Positions 45,960 to 55,307 of a stretch of DNA of 64,000 nucleotides are shown in pieces; position 1 is the stretch's first letter; each line of letters begins with the position of its first letter. Source of the stretch: Lysobacterales bacterium (GTDB lineage Bacteria; Pseudomonadota; Gammaproteobacteria; Xanthomonadales; SZUA-5). Position numbers and translations under genes: made by a program. The stretch covers positions 84,167 through 148,166 of the forward strand of contig JALHMH010000006.1 of assembly GCA_022844165.1 (NCBI GenBank). The letters are read 5' to 3'. Under the pieces are notes generated by a model. It was not told the origin of the DNA. It saw only the letters and a program-made list of their open reading frames with translations, and ran no database searches.

Positions 45960-46988
45960 ATGCGACAAACCGAAGGTCTCAACATCGCCGTTGTTGGCGC
46001 CACTGGCGCGGTGGGTACAACAATGCTCGAAATTCTTGCCGAGCGAGCATTTCCGGCAACGTCGGTGGTCGCACTCGCGAGCGAAAAGTCTGCCGGAAAG
46101 CGCGTCAAATTCGGCGAGCTGTCGCTCAAGGTACAGAACCTGGACCTGTTCGACTTTGCGAACACGCATATCGCGCTGTTCTCTGCCGGCGGAGGGGTCT
46201 CGGCGGTGCACGCACCACGTGCGGCAGCCGCTGGCGCTATCGTGATCGACAACACGAGTCACTTCCGATATGACGACGACATTCCGCTGGTTGTCAGCGA
46301 AGTCAATCCACATGCGATTGCTGGTTACAAAACCCGCGGCATCATCGCCAACCCGAATTGTTCGACCATGCAGATGCTGGTGGCACTGGCGCCGATCCAT
46401 CGCGCCGTCGGCATTACCCGGATCAACGTGGCGACGTATCAATCCGTTAGCGGCGCAGGTCAGCGCGGAATCGAAGAGTTAGGCAAGCAGACGGCACAGC
46501 TGCTCAATCTTCAGCCGATCGTAGCCAGGAAATTTCAGGTGCAGATCGCTTTCAACCTGATCCCGCAGATCGATGTGTTCACCGACAACGGCTACACCAA
46601 AGAAGAGATGAAGATGGTCTGGGAAACACAGAAGATCCTGGAGGATAAGTCCATTCGGGTGAATCCGACGGCCGTTCGGGTGCCGGTGTTCTACGGCCAT
46701 AGCGAGGCGGTGCATATCGAAACTCGCGAAAAGATCACGGCACAGGCAGCGCGTACTCTGTTAGAACAGGCGCCCGGTGTGGTCGTCGTGGATGAACGCA
46801 TACCCGGTGGATACCCGACGCCCGTCACTCATGCGGCAGGCAAAGACCCCACGTTCGTTGGACGGATTCGCGAGGACATCAGCCATCCAAATGGGCTCGC
46901 ACTGTGGATTGTGGCGGACAATATTCGTAAAGGTGCGGCGTTGAACGCAGTTCAGATTGCGGAACTCTTGGTAAAACATTATCGCTGA
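45960..46988 (+). CDS. asd: Aspartate-semialdehyde dehydrogenase
   Basis: This 342-residue enzyme reduces aspartyl phosphate to aspartate semialdehyde in the lysine, threonine and methionine pathways. It has the NADP-binding start VVGATGAVGTTMLEIL, the catalytic NPNCST with Cys134, and the later active-site stretch QSVSGAGQRGIEEL. It is followed by fimV 195 bp downstream, the gene order common in gammaproteobacteria. Confidence 0.97.
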   Translation: MRQTEGLNIAVVGATGAVGTTMLEILAERAFPATSVVALASEKSAGKRVKFGELSLKVQNLDLFDFANTHIALFSAGGGVSAVHAPRAAAAGAIVIDNTSHFRYDDDIPLVVSEVNPHAIAGYKTRGIIANPNCSTMQMLVALAPIHRAVGITRINVATYQSVSGAGQRGIEELGKQTAQLLNLQPIVARKFQVQIAFNLIPQIDVFTDNGYTKEEMKMVWETQKILEDKSIRVNPTAVRVPVFYGHSEAVHIETREKITAQAARTLLEQAPGVVVVDERIPGGYPTPVTHAAGKDPTFVGRIREDISHPNGLALWIVADNIRKGAALNAVQIAELLVKHYR

Positions 46989-47075
46989 TCTATAGTTACG
47001 CTCGCCTTATAAGGTTATTTCGAGTTTTGTGTCTTAAGATACCGGTCCGCTTTGTCGCGTGGCGGCTGGGGAGGG

Positions 47076-47104
47076 CGCGATGACGACGATGAGGCGTCAT
47101 CGCG
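47076..47104 (+). promoter_or_regulatory. Perfect stem-loop in the asd-fimV intergenic region
   Basis: CGCGATGACG (47076-47085) and CGTCATCGCG (47095-47104) form a 10-bp perfect stem with a 9-nt loop, 79 bp before the fimV start. There is no U-run, so it is more likely a leader structure or protein-binding palindrome than a terminator. Confidence 0.45.
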
Positions 47105-47183
47105 AGGAGTCATCCCGCAGCTGGAGCGGGTCAGCGAATTGTCAGACAACAAGAAACGGCCGCATTGCCCCTGGGGGATATCC

Positions 47184-49733
47184 ATGAAAGGACCGCGCAA
47201 GACACTATTGGCTACCAGCATCCTCGCGCTGCCATCGCTGGCGCAGGCGCTGGGCCTGGGGGGAATCGACGTCAAGTCGGGGTTGAATGAACCGCTTGTT
47301 GCAGAGATCCAGATCATTCAGGCCAATCCCGGCGAAGCCGACGGGCTCGCCGTGCAGATGGCCAGTGCTGCAGACTTTGCCCGTGTCGGTATCGACCGCG
47401 GGCGCATTGATACGCCGCTGACATTCACGATCGGCAAAGGCGCGAACGGCCAGCCAGTCATCAAGGTGACATCGTCGCAGCCGGTGCGCGAGCCGTTTTT
47501 GAACTTCCTTCTTGAGGTCAACTGGTCAAAGGGTCGATTACTTCGCGAGTACACGGTACTTCTCGACCCGCCTGTCAGCGCGCCAGCCGGCGGTGCGACT
47601 CGCGTTGCGCCAGCGGCGGTCCCTGTGCCTGAACCCCAGGTCGTGCCACCGGCGCCCGTTGCCGAAACGACCGAACCGATGGCGGCGCCGGAGCCCATGG
47701 TTGCCGAGCCGGCGCCGGTCGTAGCACCAGAACCCATGCCCGAACCGGCTCCGGCGGAACCCATGCCAGAGCCAGCGCCGGAGCCAGCGCCGGAACCTGC
47801 GCCGGAGCCCGCTCCGCAGGCAAGCGAGTATGGTCCGGTTGGCCAAGGCGAAACGTTGTGGGAAATCGCCACGGCGACGCGCCCGGCAGGCGCAACCGAC
47901 ATGAATAAGCTGATGGTGGCGCTGCTGCGCGCAAATCCCGATGCATTCTTTCAGCAGAACATCAACGCCGTGAAGCGTGGCGCAATCATGCGCATTCCGA
48001 GTGTCGATGAAATCAATGCAATCACTGCTTCGGAAGCCGCTGAGGCAGTGCGCAGCCAGAACGAAATTTGGCGCGGCTATCAAGCGCCGTCAAGCCGTCC
48101 GACCGAACTGGCGGATGCCGGCGCGAGCGAGAGTTTGCGGACACCGGGTGAAGCGACGACGCCAGGCGGCACGCGACTGGAACTGCTGCCTCCGCGCAGT
48201 GGCGGCGACGAAGGTGCAGGCGATCGTCCCGGCTCAGGCGGCATGGATCGCAGTGGCGAAGAAATCAAGAACCTGCGGGGCGACCTGGCACGTTCGCAAG
48301 AAGATCTGGTGAGTTCAAGGCAAGAGGTCAGCGAACTGCGATCGCGCGTGGCCGACTTGGAAAAAATCAAGTCGGATCAGGACAAGATGTTGGCGTTGCG
48401 AAGCGACGAACTGACGGCGATGCAATCCCGCGCGGCAGAACTCGAAGCTCGCATTCGCGAATTGGAGTCGAAGGAGAGTGCTGCGCCGTCCATGCCCGTC
48501 GAGCCCGACGAGCCTGCGGCTAACATCACCGAACCAACGCCAGTGGAACCCGCCGCGGACCCGGTTGAAGAACCAACGGCCGATCCTGCTGCAGATCCGT
48601 TAACCGATCCGTCTGCAGATCCGATGGCTGACCCGGCGGTCACCGAACCGGTTTCCGAGCCCATCGCTGAGCCCGAGCCGGCAATTGACCCGGACCCGGC
48701 CGCCGTACAACCGGTGGACGAGCCAGAGCCGGTGGCGGCCGAACCGACGCCTGCACCAACGCCCGAGCCCGGCATCTTCAGCAACCCCCTGGTACTCGGT
48801 GGCATCGGAGCCGCCATTCTGGCGCTGTTGGGCCTGTTGTGGGCGCGTCTGCGCAAGAAGCCCGAAGAGGCGCAAGAGTCGATCGGCGAAGCGGACGATG
48901 AACCCGCCCAGTTCTTCCCAACGCCAGCCGAGCAAGAGGACTCGGAAGAAGACATGTTGCTCGACCAGGTCGCTATGAATCCAGCGAATCTGGCACCGCG
49001 CATGGCGCTTCTGCGGCTTTACCACGAACGCGGCGATGGCGCCGAGTTCGAAAGCACCGCGCGAGGTCTGCGTGCGCAGATCGCAAGCGAAGACCAGCCC
49101 GAGTGGCGCGAAGCTTCGCGTCTGGCCGCGACGATTCTGCCCGGCCATGCGCTGTTCCAGACGCTGGACGAGACACCTGTTTTTGCCGCGCCCAGCGAGC
49201 CGCTCGACAGCGGTCTGGACTTCGATGCATTTGAGGATAAGCCGGCGGCGGCACAGGTAGTGACCAAGCCTGAGCCCAGCTTCGATTTCGATTTCGATCT
49301 CGACGGCCCGACGCAAGCCATGCCGCCGGTGGCCGCGCCTGCGGCAGTTCCCGCGCCGCAGCCTACGCCGGCTGCGCCTGCTCCGGACCTGAGCTTTGAC
49401 TTCGATCTTGAGGTGCCGTCTCCTGCGCCAGCACCAGTGCCGCCACCGAAAGCGGATGTGTCTTTCGATCTGCCTGATCTGGACTTTGTCGAAGCGCAAG
49501 TGGCCCCTGCGCCGGCGCATGTACCGGCGACGGTCGCAGACGGCGCGGAAGACGACCTTGGCGACCTGGGTGTTTTCGGCGACGATGCCGTGGCGACCAA
49601 GCTCGATCTGGCTCGCGCGTACCTCGACATGGGTGACCCAGACGGCGCAAGAAGCATGCTCGAAGAGGTTATTTCCGAAGGCAATGCAAGCCAGCAGGGC
49701 GAGGCGCGCAAGTTGCTTGATTCGTTGCGCTAG
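47184..49733 (+). CDS. fimV: FimV/HubP-family polar hub protein
   Basis: This 849-residue protein has a signal peptide (LLATSILALPSLAQA) and the FimV N-terminal domain (LGGIDVKSGLNEPLVAEI). A proline/glutamate-rich PEPAP linker follows, then a LysM domain at about residues 214-275 (GPVGQGETLWEIATATRP) that binds peptidoglycan, a coiled-coil (KNLRGDLARSQEDLVSSRQE) and another acidic linker. One transmembrane helix is at about 531-558 (LVLGGIGAAILALLGLLWA). The acidic cytoplasmic tail ends with the conserved FimV C-terminal domain (DLARAYLDMGDPDGARSML). Such proteins organise type IV pili, chemotaxis and flagella at the pole. GGGGG precedes the ATG at 47184. Confidence 0.93.
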   Translation: MKGPRKTLLATSILALPSLAQALGLGGIDVKSGLNEPLVAEIQIIQANPGEADGLAVQMASAADFARVGIDRGRIDTPLTFTIGKGANGQPVIKVTSSQPVREPFLNFLLEVNWSKGRLLREYTVLLDPPVSAPAGGATRVAPAAVPVPEPQVVPPAPVAETTEPMAAPEPMVAEPAPVVAPEPMPEPAPAEPMPEPAPEPAPEPAPEPAPQASEYGPVGQGETLWEIATATRPAGATDMNKLMVALLRANPDAFFQQNINAVKRGAIMRIPSVDEINAITASEAAEAVRSQNEIWRGYQAPSSRPTELADAGASESLRTPGEATTPGGTRLELLPPRSGGDEGAGDRPGSGGMDRSGEEIKNLRGDLARSQEDLVSSRQEVSELRSRVADLEKIKSDQDKMLALRSDELTAMQSRAAELEARIRELESKESAAPSMPVEPDEPAANITEPTPVEPAADPVEEPTADPAADPLTDPSADPMADPAVTEPVSEPIAEPEPAIDPDPAAVQPVDEPEPVAAEPTPAPTPEPGIFSNPLVLGGIGAAILALLGLLWARLRKKPEEAQESIGEADDEPAQFFPTPAEQEDSEEDMLLDQVAMNPANLAPRMALLRLYHERGDGAEFESTARGLRAQIASEDQPEWREASRLAATILPGHALFQTLDETPVFAAPSEPLDSGLDFDAFEDKPAAAQVVTKPEPSFDFDFDLDGPTQAMPPVAAPAAVPAPQPTPAAPAPDLSFDFDLEVPSPAPAPVPPPKADVSFDLPDLDFVEAQVAPAPAHVPATVADGAEDDLGDLGVFGDDAVATKLDLARAYLDMGDPDGARSMLEEVISEGNASQQGEARKLLDSLR

Positions 49734-49760
49734 CATCGTCCGGTATCAGGAGCAAAAACT

Positions 49761-49789
49761 GAACGGCGCTGCGGCGCCGTTCCTTTTTT
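49761..49789 (+). terminator. Rho-independent terminator of fimV
   Basis: GAACGGCGC and GCGCCGTTC form a perfect 9-bp GC-rich stem with loop TGCG, followed by CTTTTTT. It lies 28 bp after the fimV stop and ahead of secA, so secA has its own promoter. Confidence 0.92.
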
Positions 49790-49909
49790 GCAAAGATGCC
49801 ACAGCGTCTTGATTCTCTGAACCGCCGCCCCCAACTGTCTTTACTTGCGATAGGGCGTGTTCGCTCCCGTCCTGTAGACTCCGGCCCCTTTTCTGTTGCC
49901 TGAAAGCCC

Positions 49910-52597
49910 ATGCTCAACGCCATTCTGACCCGCCTTTTTGGCAGTCGCAACGACCGCCTCGTCAAGGGCATGCGCAAAACCGTTGCCGAAATCAATGCGC
50001 TGGAAGAGTCATTCAAAGCGCTCAGCGACGACGCACTGCGCGCCAAGACCAGCGAGTTTAGAGAGCGACTGGCCAATGGCACCAAGCTGGATGCCGTATT
50101 GCCTGAGGCGTTTGCCGCCGTACGCGAAGCTGCCCGTCGCACACTCGGATTACGCCACTACGATGTGCAGTTAATCGGTGGCATGGTGTTGCACCAGGGC
50201 AAAATTGCCGAAATGCGCACTGGCGAAGGCAAGACGCTGGTCGCAACACTGCCGGTCTATTTGAATGCGCTCGAAGGTAAGGGCGTGCACGTTGTCACGG
50301 TAAACGATTATTTGGCCAAACGCGATGCGGCCTGGATGGGGCCGGTGTATTCGGCGCTTGGCATGAGTGTGGGTGTGATCGTGCCGGGCCAGAGCATGGA
50401 TAGCAAACGCGAGGCTTATGCGTGCGATATCAGCTACGGCACGAACAACGAATACGGTTTCGATTATTTGCGCACCAATATGGCGTTTTCGGCGGCCGAT
50501 CGGTTGCAGCGTCTGCCGCACTACGCGATCGTCGACGAAGTCGACTCCATTTTGATCGATGAGGCGCGCACACCCTTGATCATCTCCGGACCGGCCGATG
50601 AATCGCCGGAGCTGTACGTCAAGATCAATCGTGTTGCGCCAAAGCTCGTTCGCCAGAAAGCCGAGGACGGCGATGGCGATTTCTGGGTCGACGAAAAACA
50701 GAAGCAGGTGCACCTGTCTGAGGCAGGCATGGCGCACGTCGAAACGGTCCTGCGCGATGCTGGAATTTTGGGCGAGGGCACCAATTTGTACGACGTGCAG
50801 AACCTGGCGATCGTGCACCACCTCAATGCGGCGCTGCGTGCGCATCACATCTATCAACGCGACGTCGATTACATCGTGCGCGACGGTGAAGTCATCATCG
50901 TCGATGAATTTACCGGCCGTACTTTGCAAGGTCGCCGTTGGAGCGATGGTCTGCATCAGGCCATCGAAGCCAAAGAAAGCGTGCCCATCCAGCGCGAAAA
51001 TCAGACGCTGGCGTCGATCACTTTCCAGAACTACTTCCGCCTGTATAAAAAACTGGCGGGCATGACCGGTACGGCGGATACCGAAGCCTTCGAATTTCAG
51101 TCGATTTACGGCCTGGAAGTGGTCGTCATTCCGACGCACCGGCCGATGATCCGCAAAGACGCAACCGATCTTGTGTTCTTGACGCGTAAGGACAAATACG
51201 TTGCGATCATTGAGGACATTCGCGAGCGCAAGAAGATTCAGCAACCGGTACTGGTGGGAACAACCTCCATCGAAATCTCGGAAGTGATTTCGCAGCAACT
51301 CAAGAAGGAAGGTATTCCGCACGAAGTGCTGAATGCCAAACAGCATGAGCGCGAAGCACACATCGTCGCGCAGGCAGGACGCCCGGGCGCAGTGACGATT
51401 GCCACGAACATGGCCGGCCGTGGTACGGACATTGTGTTGGGTGGAAGCCTTGAGGCAGAGCTGCATGGTCTGGGTCCAGAAGCGACCGATGCGCAAAAGG
51501 AGGCCGTGCGTGCCGAATGGAAACTTCGCCACGATGCCGTTCTTCAGAGCGGTGGCTTGCACATCGTAGGCACCGAACGGCATGAATCGAGGCGTATCGA
51601 CAACCAATTGCGCGGCCGCTCCGGCCGCCAGGGCGATCCTGGTTCGTCGCGCTTCTACCTTGCGTTCGAAGACAGTCTGATGCGCATCTTCGCCTCAGAG
51701 CGGCTCGCAAATCTGATGCAAAAGCTGGGTATGAAGGAAGGCGAATCGATCGAGCACCCGCTGGTCAATCGTGCGATCGAAAATGCGCAACGTAAGGTTG
51801 AGGCGCATAACTTCGATATCCGCAAACACCTTCTGGATTTCGACGACGTCGCCAACGACCAGCGCAAGGTGATCTACGAGCAACGTAACGACATCATGGA
51901 CGCCCAGGACGTTCAGGAAATGCTCGTCCAGGTGCGCCATGACGTGGTTCGTGCGATGACCGAAACACACGTCCCGGCTGAGTCTATCGACGAAAGCTGG
52001 GACCTCGATACACTCAAGAAGACGCTTGCCGACGATCTCGGTGTCGAGGTCGAGCCTCGCAGCTGGGTCAAGGAGAACGCTGATATCAACGCCGAAGGCG
52101 TGGCGGAAAAGGTGATCGAGGCAGTTGATCGACACTTCCGGGAACGTGAAGCGTTGATGGGTTCGGAAGTCACCCGCATGGCTGAAAAGGCCATTCTCCT
52201 CAATGTGCTCGATACGCAGTGGAAAGACCACCTGGCGCGCATGGATTACTTACGTCAGGGCATCCATTTGCGCGGGTATGCGCAGAAGCAGCCGAAGCAG
52301 GAGTTCAAACGCGAGGCCTTCGAGCTGTTCCAGCAACTGCTGGATCGCGTCAAAAGCGAAACCGTCAAGCTGTTGGCGCGCGTCCGCGTACGTTCGGAAA
52401 ACGACATCAACGAAGCCGAACAACAACGCCGACAAGCGCCGCCGATGCAGTTTCAGCATGCAGACGCTGGCGGTTACAGCGCCGATGAAGAAGCCGAACA
52501 GGTCGCGGTCAGCAGCCAGCCCAAGGTAGGCCGCAACGATCCCTGCCCCTGCGGATCGGGCAAGAAATATAAGCAATGCCATGGAAGAATCGACTAG
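49910..52597 (+). CDS. secA: Protein translocase ATPase SecA
   Basis: This 895-residue motor drives preproteins through SecYEG. It has Walker [15 protein letters not shown], Walker B-type [17 protein letters not shown], the second RecA domain with [15 protein letters not shown], the helical scaffold ([24 protein letters not shown]) and the C-terminal zinc-binding SEC-C motif [14 protein letters not shown] that contacts SecB. Length is normal and no residue is obviously missing. Confidence 0.98.
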   Translation: MLNAILTRLFGSRNDRLVKGMRKTVAEINALEESFKALSDDALRAKTSEFRERLANGTKLDAVLPEAFAAVREAARRTLGLRHYDVQLIGGMVLHQGKIAEMRTGEGKTLVATLPVYLNALEGKGVHVVTVNDYLAKRDAAWMGPVYSALGMSVGVIVPGQSMDSKREAYACDISYGTNNEYGFDYLRTNMAFSAADRLQRLPHYAIVDEVDSILIDEARTPLIISGPADESPELYVKINRVAPKLVRQKAEDGDGDFWVDEKQKQVHLSEAGMAHVETVLRDAGILGEGTNLYDVQNLAIVHHLNAALRAHHIYQRDVDYIVRDGEVIIVDEFTGRTLQGRRWSDGLHQAIEAKESVPIQRENQTLASITFQNYFRLYKKLAGMTGTADTEAFEFQSIYGLEVVVIPTHRPMIRKDATDLVFLTRKDKYVAIIEDIRERKKIQQPVLVGTTSIEISEVISQQLKKEGIPHEVLNAKQHEREAHIVAQAGRPGAVTIATNMAGRGTDIVLGGSLEAELHGLGPEATDAQKEAVRAEWKLRHDAVLQSGGLHIVGTERHESRRIDNQLRGRSGRQGDPGSSRFYLAFEDSLMRIFASERLANLMQKLGMKEGESIEHPLVNRAIENAQRKVEAHNFDIRKHLLDFDDVANDQRKVIYEQRNDIMDAQDVQEMLVQVRHDVVRAMTETHVPAESIDESWDLDTLKKTLADDLGVEVEPRSWVKENADINAEGVAEKVIEAVDRHFREREALMGSEVTRMAEKAILLNVLDTQWKDHLARMDYLRQGIHLRGYAQKQPKQEFKREAFELFQQLLDRVKSETVKLLARVRVRSENDINEAEQQRRQAPPMQFQHADAGGYSADEEAEQVAVSSQPKVGRNDPCPCGSGKKYKQCHGRID

Positions 52598-52709
52598 CGT
52601 CCTCGACGGCGCGGGATCTGGACAATTGCGTCGAGTCTTCTACGTAACGGCTGCGGCCTCTTCCGCTACCTTGAGTCAAGGCGGGTGACCGGCTCTGACA
52701 GGATCGGCC

Positions 52710-53669
52710 ATGCTTGAGGTCGTGGCCGGTGTCATGCGTCGCAACGATCAGGTATTGATCGCCCAGCGGCCCGCCCAAAAACACGACGGCGGTTTGTGGG
52801 AATTCCCGGGCGGCAAAATCGAGCCAGGGGAAGCGGCGCACGCCGCACTGGCGAGGGAACTTAACGAAGAACTCGGTATTGGCATCGGCGCAAGCGAACC
52901 GATGGTCAGCGTGAGCGGCGAACGCCTCATTTTGCACGCGCGGCGAGTGTCGGGTTTCGTTGGCGAGCCCACAGCGCTGGAACACGACGCGATCGCCTGG
53001 GTCGCGCCAAACGAGCTGCTCAAATACGCCATGCCAGTCGTTGATCGGCCCGTGCGGGCACGTTTACTGTGTGGCCCACGCTGGTTGATCACGCCTGAGC
53101 CGACATCTTTCGATGTCGACGCCTGGCTTGCAGCCTGGCTGACCGCTTTTGACCGCGCCGATCCGCCGGACCTGATCAGCGTTCGCCTGAAGAGTCTCAG
53201 GGAACCGGAGAAATCGAAGTTCTCGGCACAAGCTCTGGCGGCGGTACGCGCCGTTTCATCGGCGCTTGTCATGCGCCACTGCGATACTCCGGTCACCAAC
53301 GCCGGGGCATTCGACGGCGTTCACTTCAGCCAAACCGCAGCTCGAGCCGTCACCCATCGACCGCTGCCACCGTCGCAGCTGCTGGCGATTTCAACCCATG
53401 ACGCCAGCGAACTGGATCATGCCCAGACACTTCTCGCCGATCTTGCGTGCCTGGGGCCTGTGCAGCGCACCGCATCGCATCCAGACACCGAGCCGCTCGG
53501 CTGGGATCGCTTCCAAGGCGATGTCGCGGCGCGCGCGCTGCCGGTGTACGCCTTGGGCGGCGTCGGACCACACGATGTCGCCACCGCGATTACCCACGGC
53601 GCACACGGCGTTGCTGCAATCCGGCAATGGTCATCATCCGATTCGAACGGTAGCGCAACGGTCGGCTGA
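52710..53669 (+). CDS. mutT: Nudix hydrolase MutT fused to a ThiE-like TIM-barrel domain
   Basis: This 319-residue protein starts with a MutT domain whose Nudix box is GGKIEPGEAAHAALARELNE followed by ELGI. MutT removes 8-oxo-dGTP from the nucleotide pool. From about residue 150 a TIM-barrel like thiamine-phosphate synthase follows (DLISVRLKSL, VTNAGAFDGVHFSQ, LLAISTHDASEL, PVYALGGVGPHDV). This fusion occurs in several gammaproteobacteria, usually next to secA. Several ThiE catalytic residues appear altered (for example the usual CHxxxE is CSTHD-like STHDASEL here), so the second domain may not make thiamine. Confidence 0.92.
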   Translation: MLEVVAGVMRRNDQVLIAQRPAQKHDGGLWEFPGGKIEPGEAAHAALARELNEELGIGIGASEPMVSVSGERLILHARRVSGFVGEPTALEHDAIAWVAPNELLKYAMPVVDRPVRARLLCGPRWLITPEPTSFDVDAWLAAWLTAFDRADPPDLISVRLKSLREPEKSKFSAQALAAVRAVSSALVMRHCDTPVTNAGAFDGVHFSQTAARAVTHRPLPPSQLLAISTHDASELDHAQTLLADLACLGPVQRTASHPDTEPLGWDRFQGDVAARALPVYALGGVGPHDVATAITHGAHGVAAIRQWSSSDSNGSATVG

Positions 53670-53932
53670 TCGGCGCTTGAGCCATTTCCGCGTGCGCGCG
53701 GTGCGACGACGGCGATGCCGAATCGTGGCCCTTGAAGGACGCCAACAGTGCGAACATGGGGTTGCAGGGCTGTATGGCTGGCGCAGTCAATTCGGCTACC
53801 TGGTCGCGACCCTCATGGGTTCTAGTGCGGAGATCCGCAAAATTGCCCGCCGCAAGCTGGGCGAATTCTCTGCAGCGCGGCCCGCTTGCCAGTGGTGCAT
53901 TGAGCAGCGTGCCCTTTGGATCGGGCAAAGCG

Positions 53933-54187
53933 TCAGGGTCGGCGGGAACCTTGGAGCGACTCACACCCAGAAAGGCTCCGCACCTTGCCGATGCCACCGC
54001 GGTCATCGAGTGCCTTTTGCAAGCCACCGCCCGATTCCTGCGCCACGCTGCGCAGGAATCGGAAGACATCGAGCAGATTCGATTTTCCCGCAGCGTTGGC
54101 CCCGATCAAGTACGTATATGCGCCGAATTCAACATCGACATCGCGGAAGTTCCTCCAGTTGGTGAGCCTCAGACGTACGACATGCAT
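53933..54187 (-). pseudogene. Fragment of an AAA ATPase gene (N-terminus only)
   Basis: From the ATG at 54187 the protein reads MHVVRLRLTNWRNFRDVDVE, then GANAAGKSNLLDVFRFLRSV with a full Walker A, and RGGIGKVRSL. This is the start of AAA_21-type RecF/OLD-like ATPases of about 350-400 residues. The frame ends after 84 codons, and no continuation of the family is visible in any frame between 53670 and 53932. The remainder of the gene, including Walker B, is lost. It is similar in class to, but not a copy of, the ATPase at 13365-14717. Confidence 0.6.
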
Positions 54188-54226
54188 CGTTTGCTCCCAT
54201 GAACTATCCACGTGTCAGGGCTGTCA

Positions 54227-55231
54227 TCAGGCCCGCCATTGCCCCAGCGCGGCCAAGCCGTTTTCCTTGGCCCGTTGAGCGACGGTCTGCTGCGCGGCGG
54301 AGAAGTTGCCGACCATATCTCTGGCCCACAATTTGAGAGCTGCCGATTGCATGGCGCGTCCGTACGAGAAGCTCAGTGGCCACGGGTGCGGACCCATTTG
54401 GCTCATCGCATTCAAATGCGCCGTGGCCATTTCGTCGCTTTGACCGCCAGACAAGAACACGATGCCCGGCACCGCCGCTGGCACGGCCGCGCGCAAGCAC
54501 ATCAACGTCGCTTCGGCGACCTCATCGATATCCGCCTGTTCTTCGCAATGTTTGCCCGGCAATACCATGCTGGCCTTCAATATGCTGCCTTCGAGGAATA
54601 CGTTGTGCTCATAGAGTGCGGCATACAGCGAACGCAGCGCCGCTTCGGTCACGTCGAAGCAGGTTTCGATGTCGTGGTCGCCATCCATCAGCACCTCTGG
54701 CTCGACCATCGGCACGATACCTGCCTCCTGACACAGCGCCGCATAGCGCGCCAGTGCGTGCGTGTTGGCGTCGATGCACGCTGCGCTCGGCATGTCATCG
54801 CCGATCGTGATGACCGCGCGCCATTTCGCAAAACGCGCGCCCAGGCCGACGTACTCCTTCAGACGCTCGCGCAGGCCATCCAGGCCTTCAGTGATCAGCT
54901 CACCCGGAAATCCAGCCAGTCCTACCGTTCCCAAATCCACCTTGATGCCGGGCAAGATGCCCGCAGCGTGCATCGCATCGACAAAGCGCTGGCCGGTGCG
55001 CGTAGATTGACGCAAGGTCTCGTCGTACAAGATCGCGCCCGAGATGTGATCGCCGAGATTGGGTGTGGTCAGCAACATTTCGCGGTAGGCGCGGCGGGTG
55101 TCTTCTGTGCAATCGATGCCGACCTGATCGAAACGCTTCTTGATCGTCTTGCTCGATTCGTCGATGGCAATGATGCCCTTGCCTTGCGCGACCATCTGTT
55201 GCGCAATTGCTGCCAGATCCTGGATGTCCAT
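54227..55231 (-). CDS. fbaB: Class I fructose-bisphosphate aldolase
   Basis: This 334-residue protein has the class I (Schiff-base) aldolase features: GKGIIAIDESSKTIKKRF at the N-terminus, AKWRAVITIGD, and the catalytic lysine in FLEGSILKASMVLPG. GIVFLSGGQSDEMAT binds the phosphate. It cleaves fructose 1,6-bisphosphate in glycolysis and runs in reverse in gluconeogenesis. It resembles the animal/plant-type class I enzyme rather than the archaeal DhnA-type. The symbol is by function only. Confidence 0.93.
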   Translation of the reverse strand: MDIQDLAAIAQQMVAQGKGIIAIDESSKTIKKRFDQVGIDCTEDTRRAYREMLLTTPNLGDHISGAILYDETLRQSTRTGQRFVDAMHAAGILPGIKVDLGTVGLAGFPGELITEGLDGLRERLKEYVGLGARFAKWRAVITIGDDMPSAACIDANTHALARYAALCQEAGIVPMVEPEVLMDGDHDIETCFDVTEAALRSLYAALYEHNVFLEGSILKASMVLPGKHCEEQADIDEVAEATLMCLRAAVPAAVPGIVFLSGGQSDEMATAHLNAMSQMGPHPWPLSFSYGRAMQSAALKLWARDMVGNFSAAQQTVAQRAKENGLAALGQWRA

Positions 55232-55307
55232 TCTGTTACTCCATCAAAGAGGGCTGGAAGTATACGTGCGTTATGCTGTGGCCTCTGCTCTCAAGTCTGG
55301 CGCAACC

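Noticed and set aside
50171..51607. Minus-strand open frame of 478 codons inside secA
   Set aside because: It is antisense to conserved SecA motifs, with His/Arg/Asp-biased composition typical of antisense frames.
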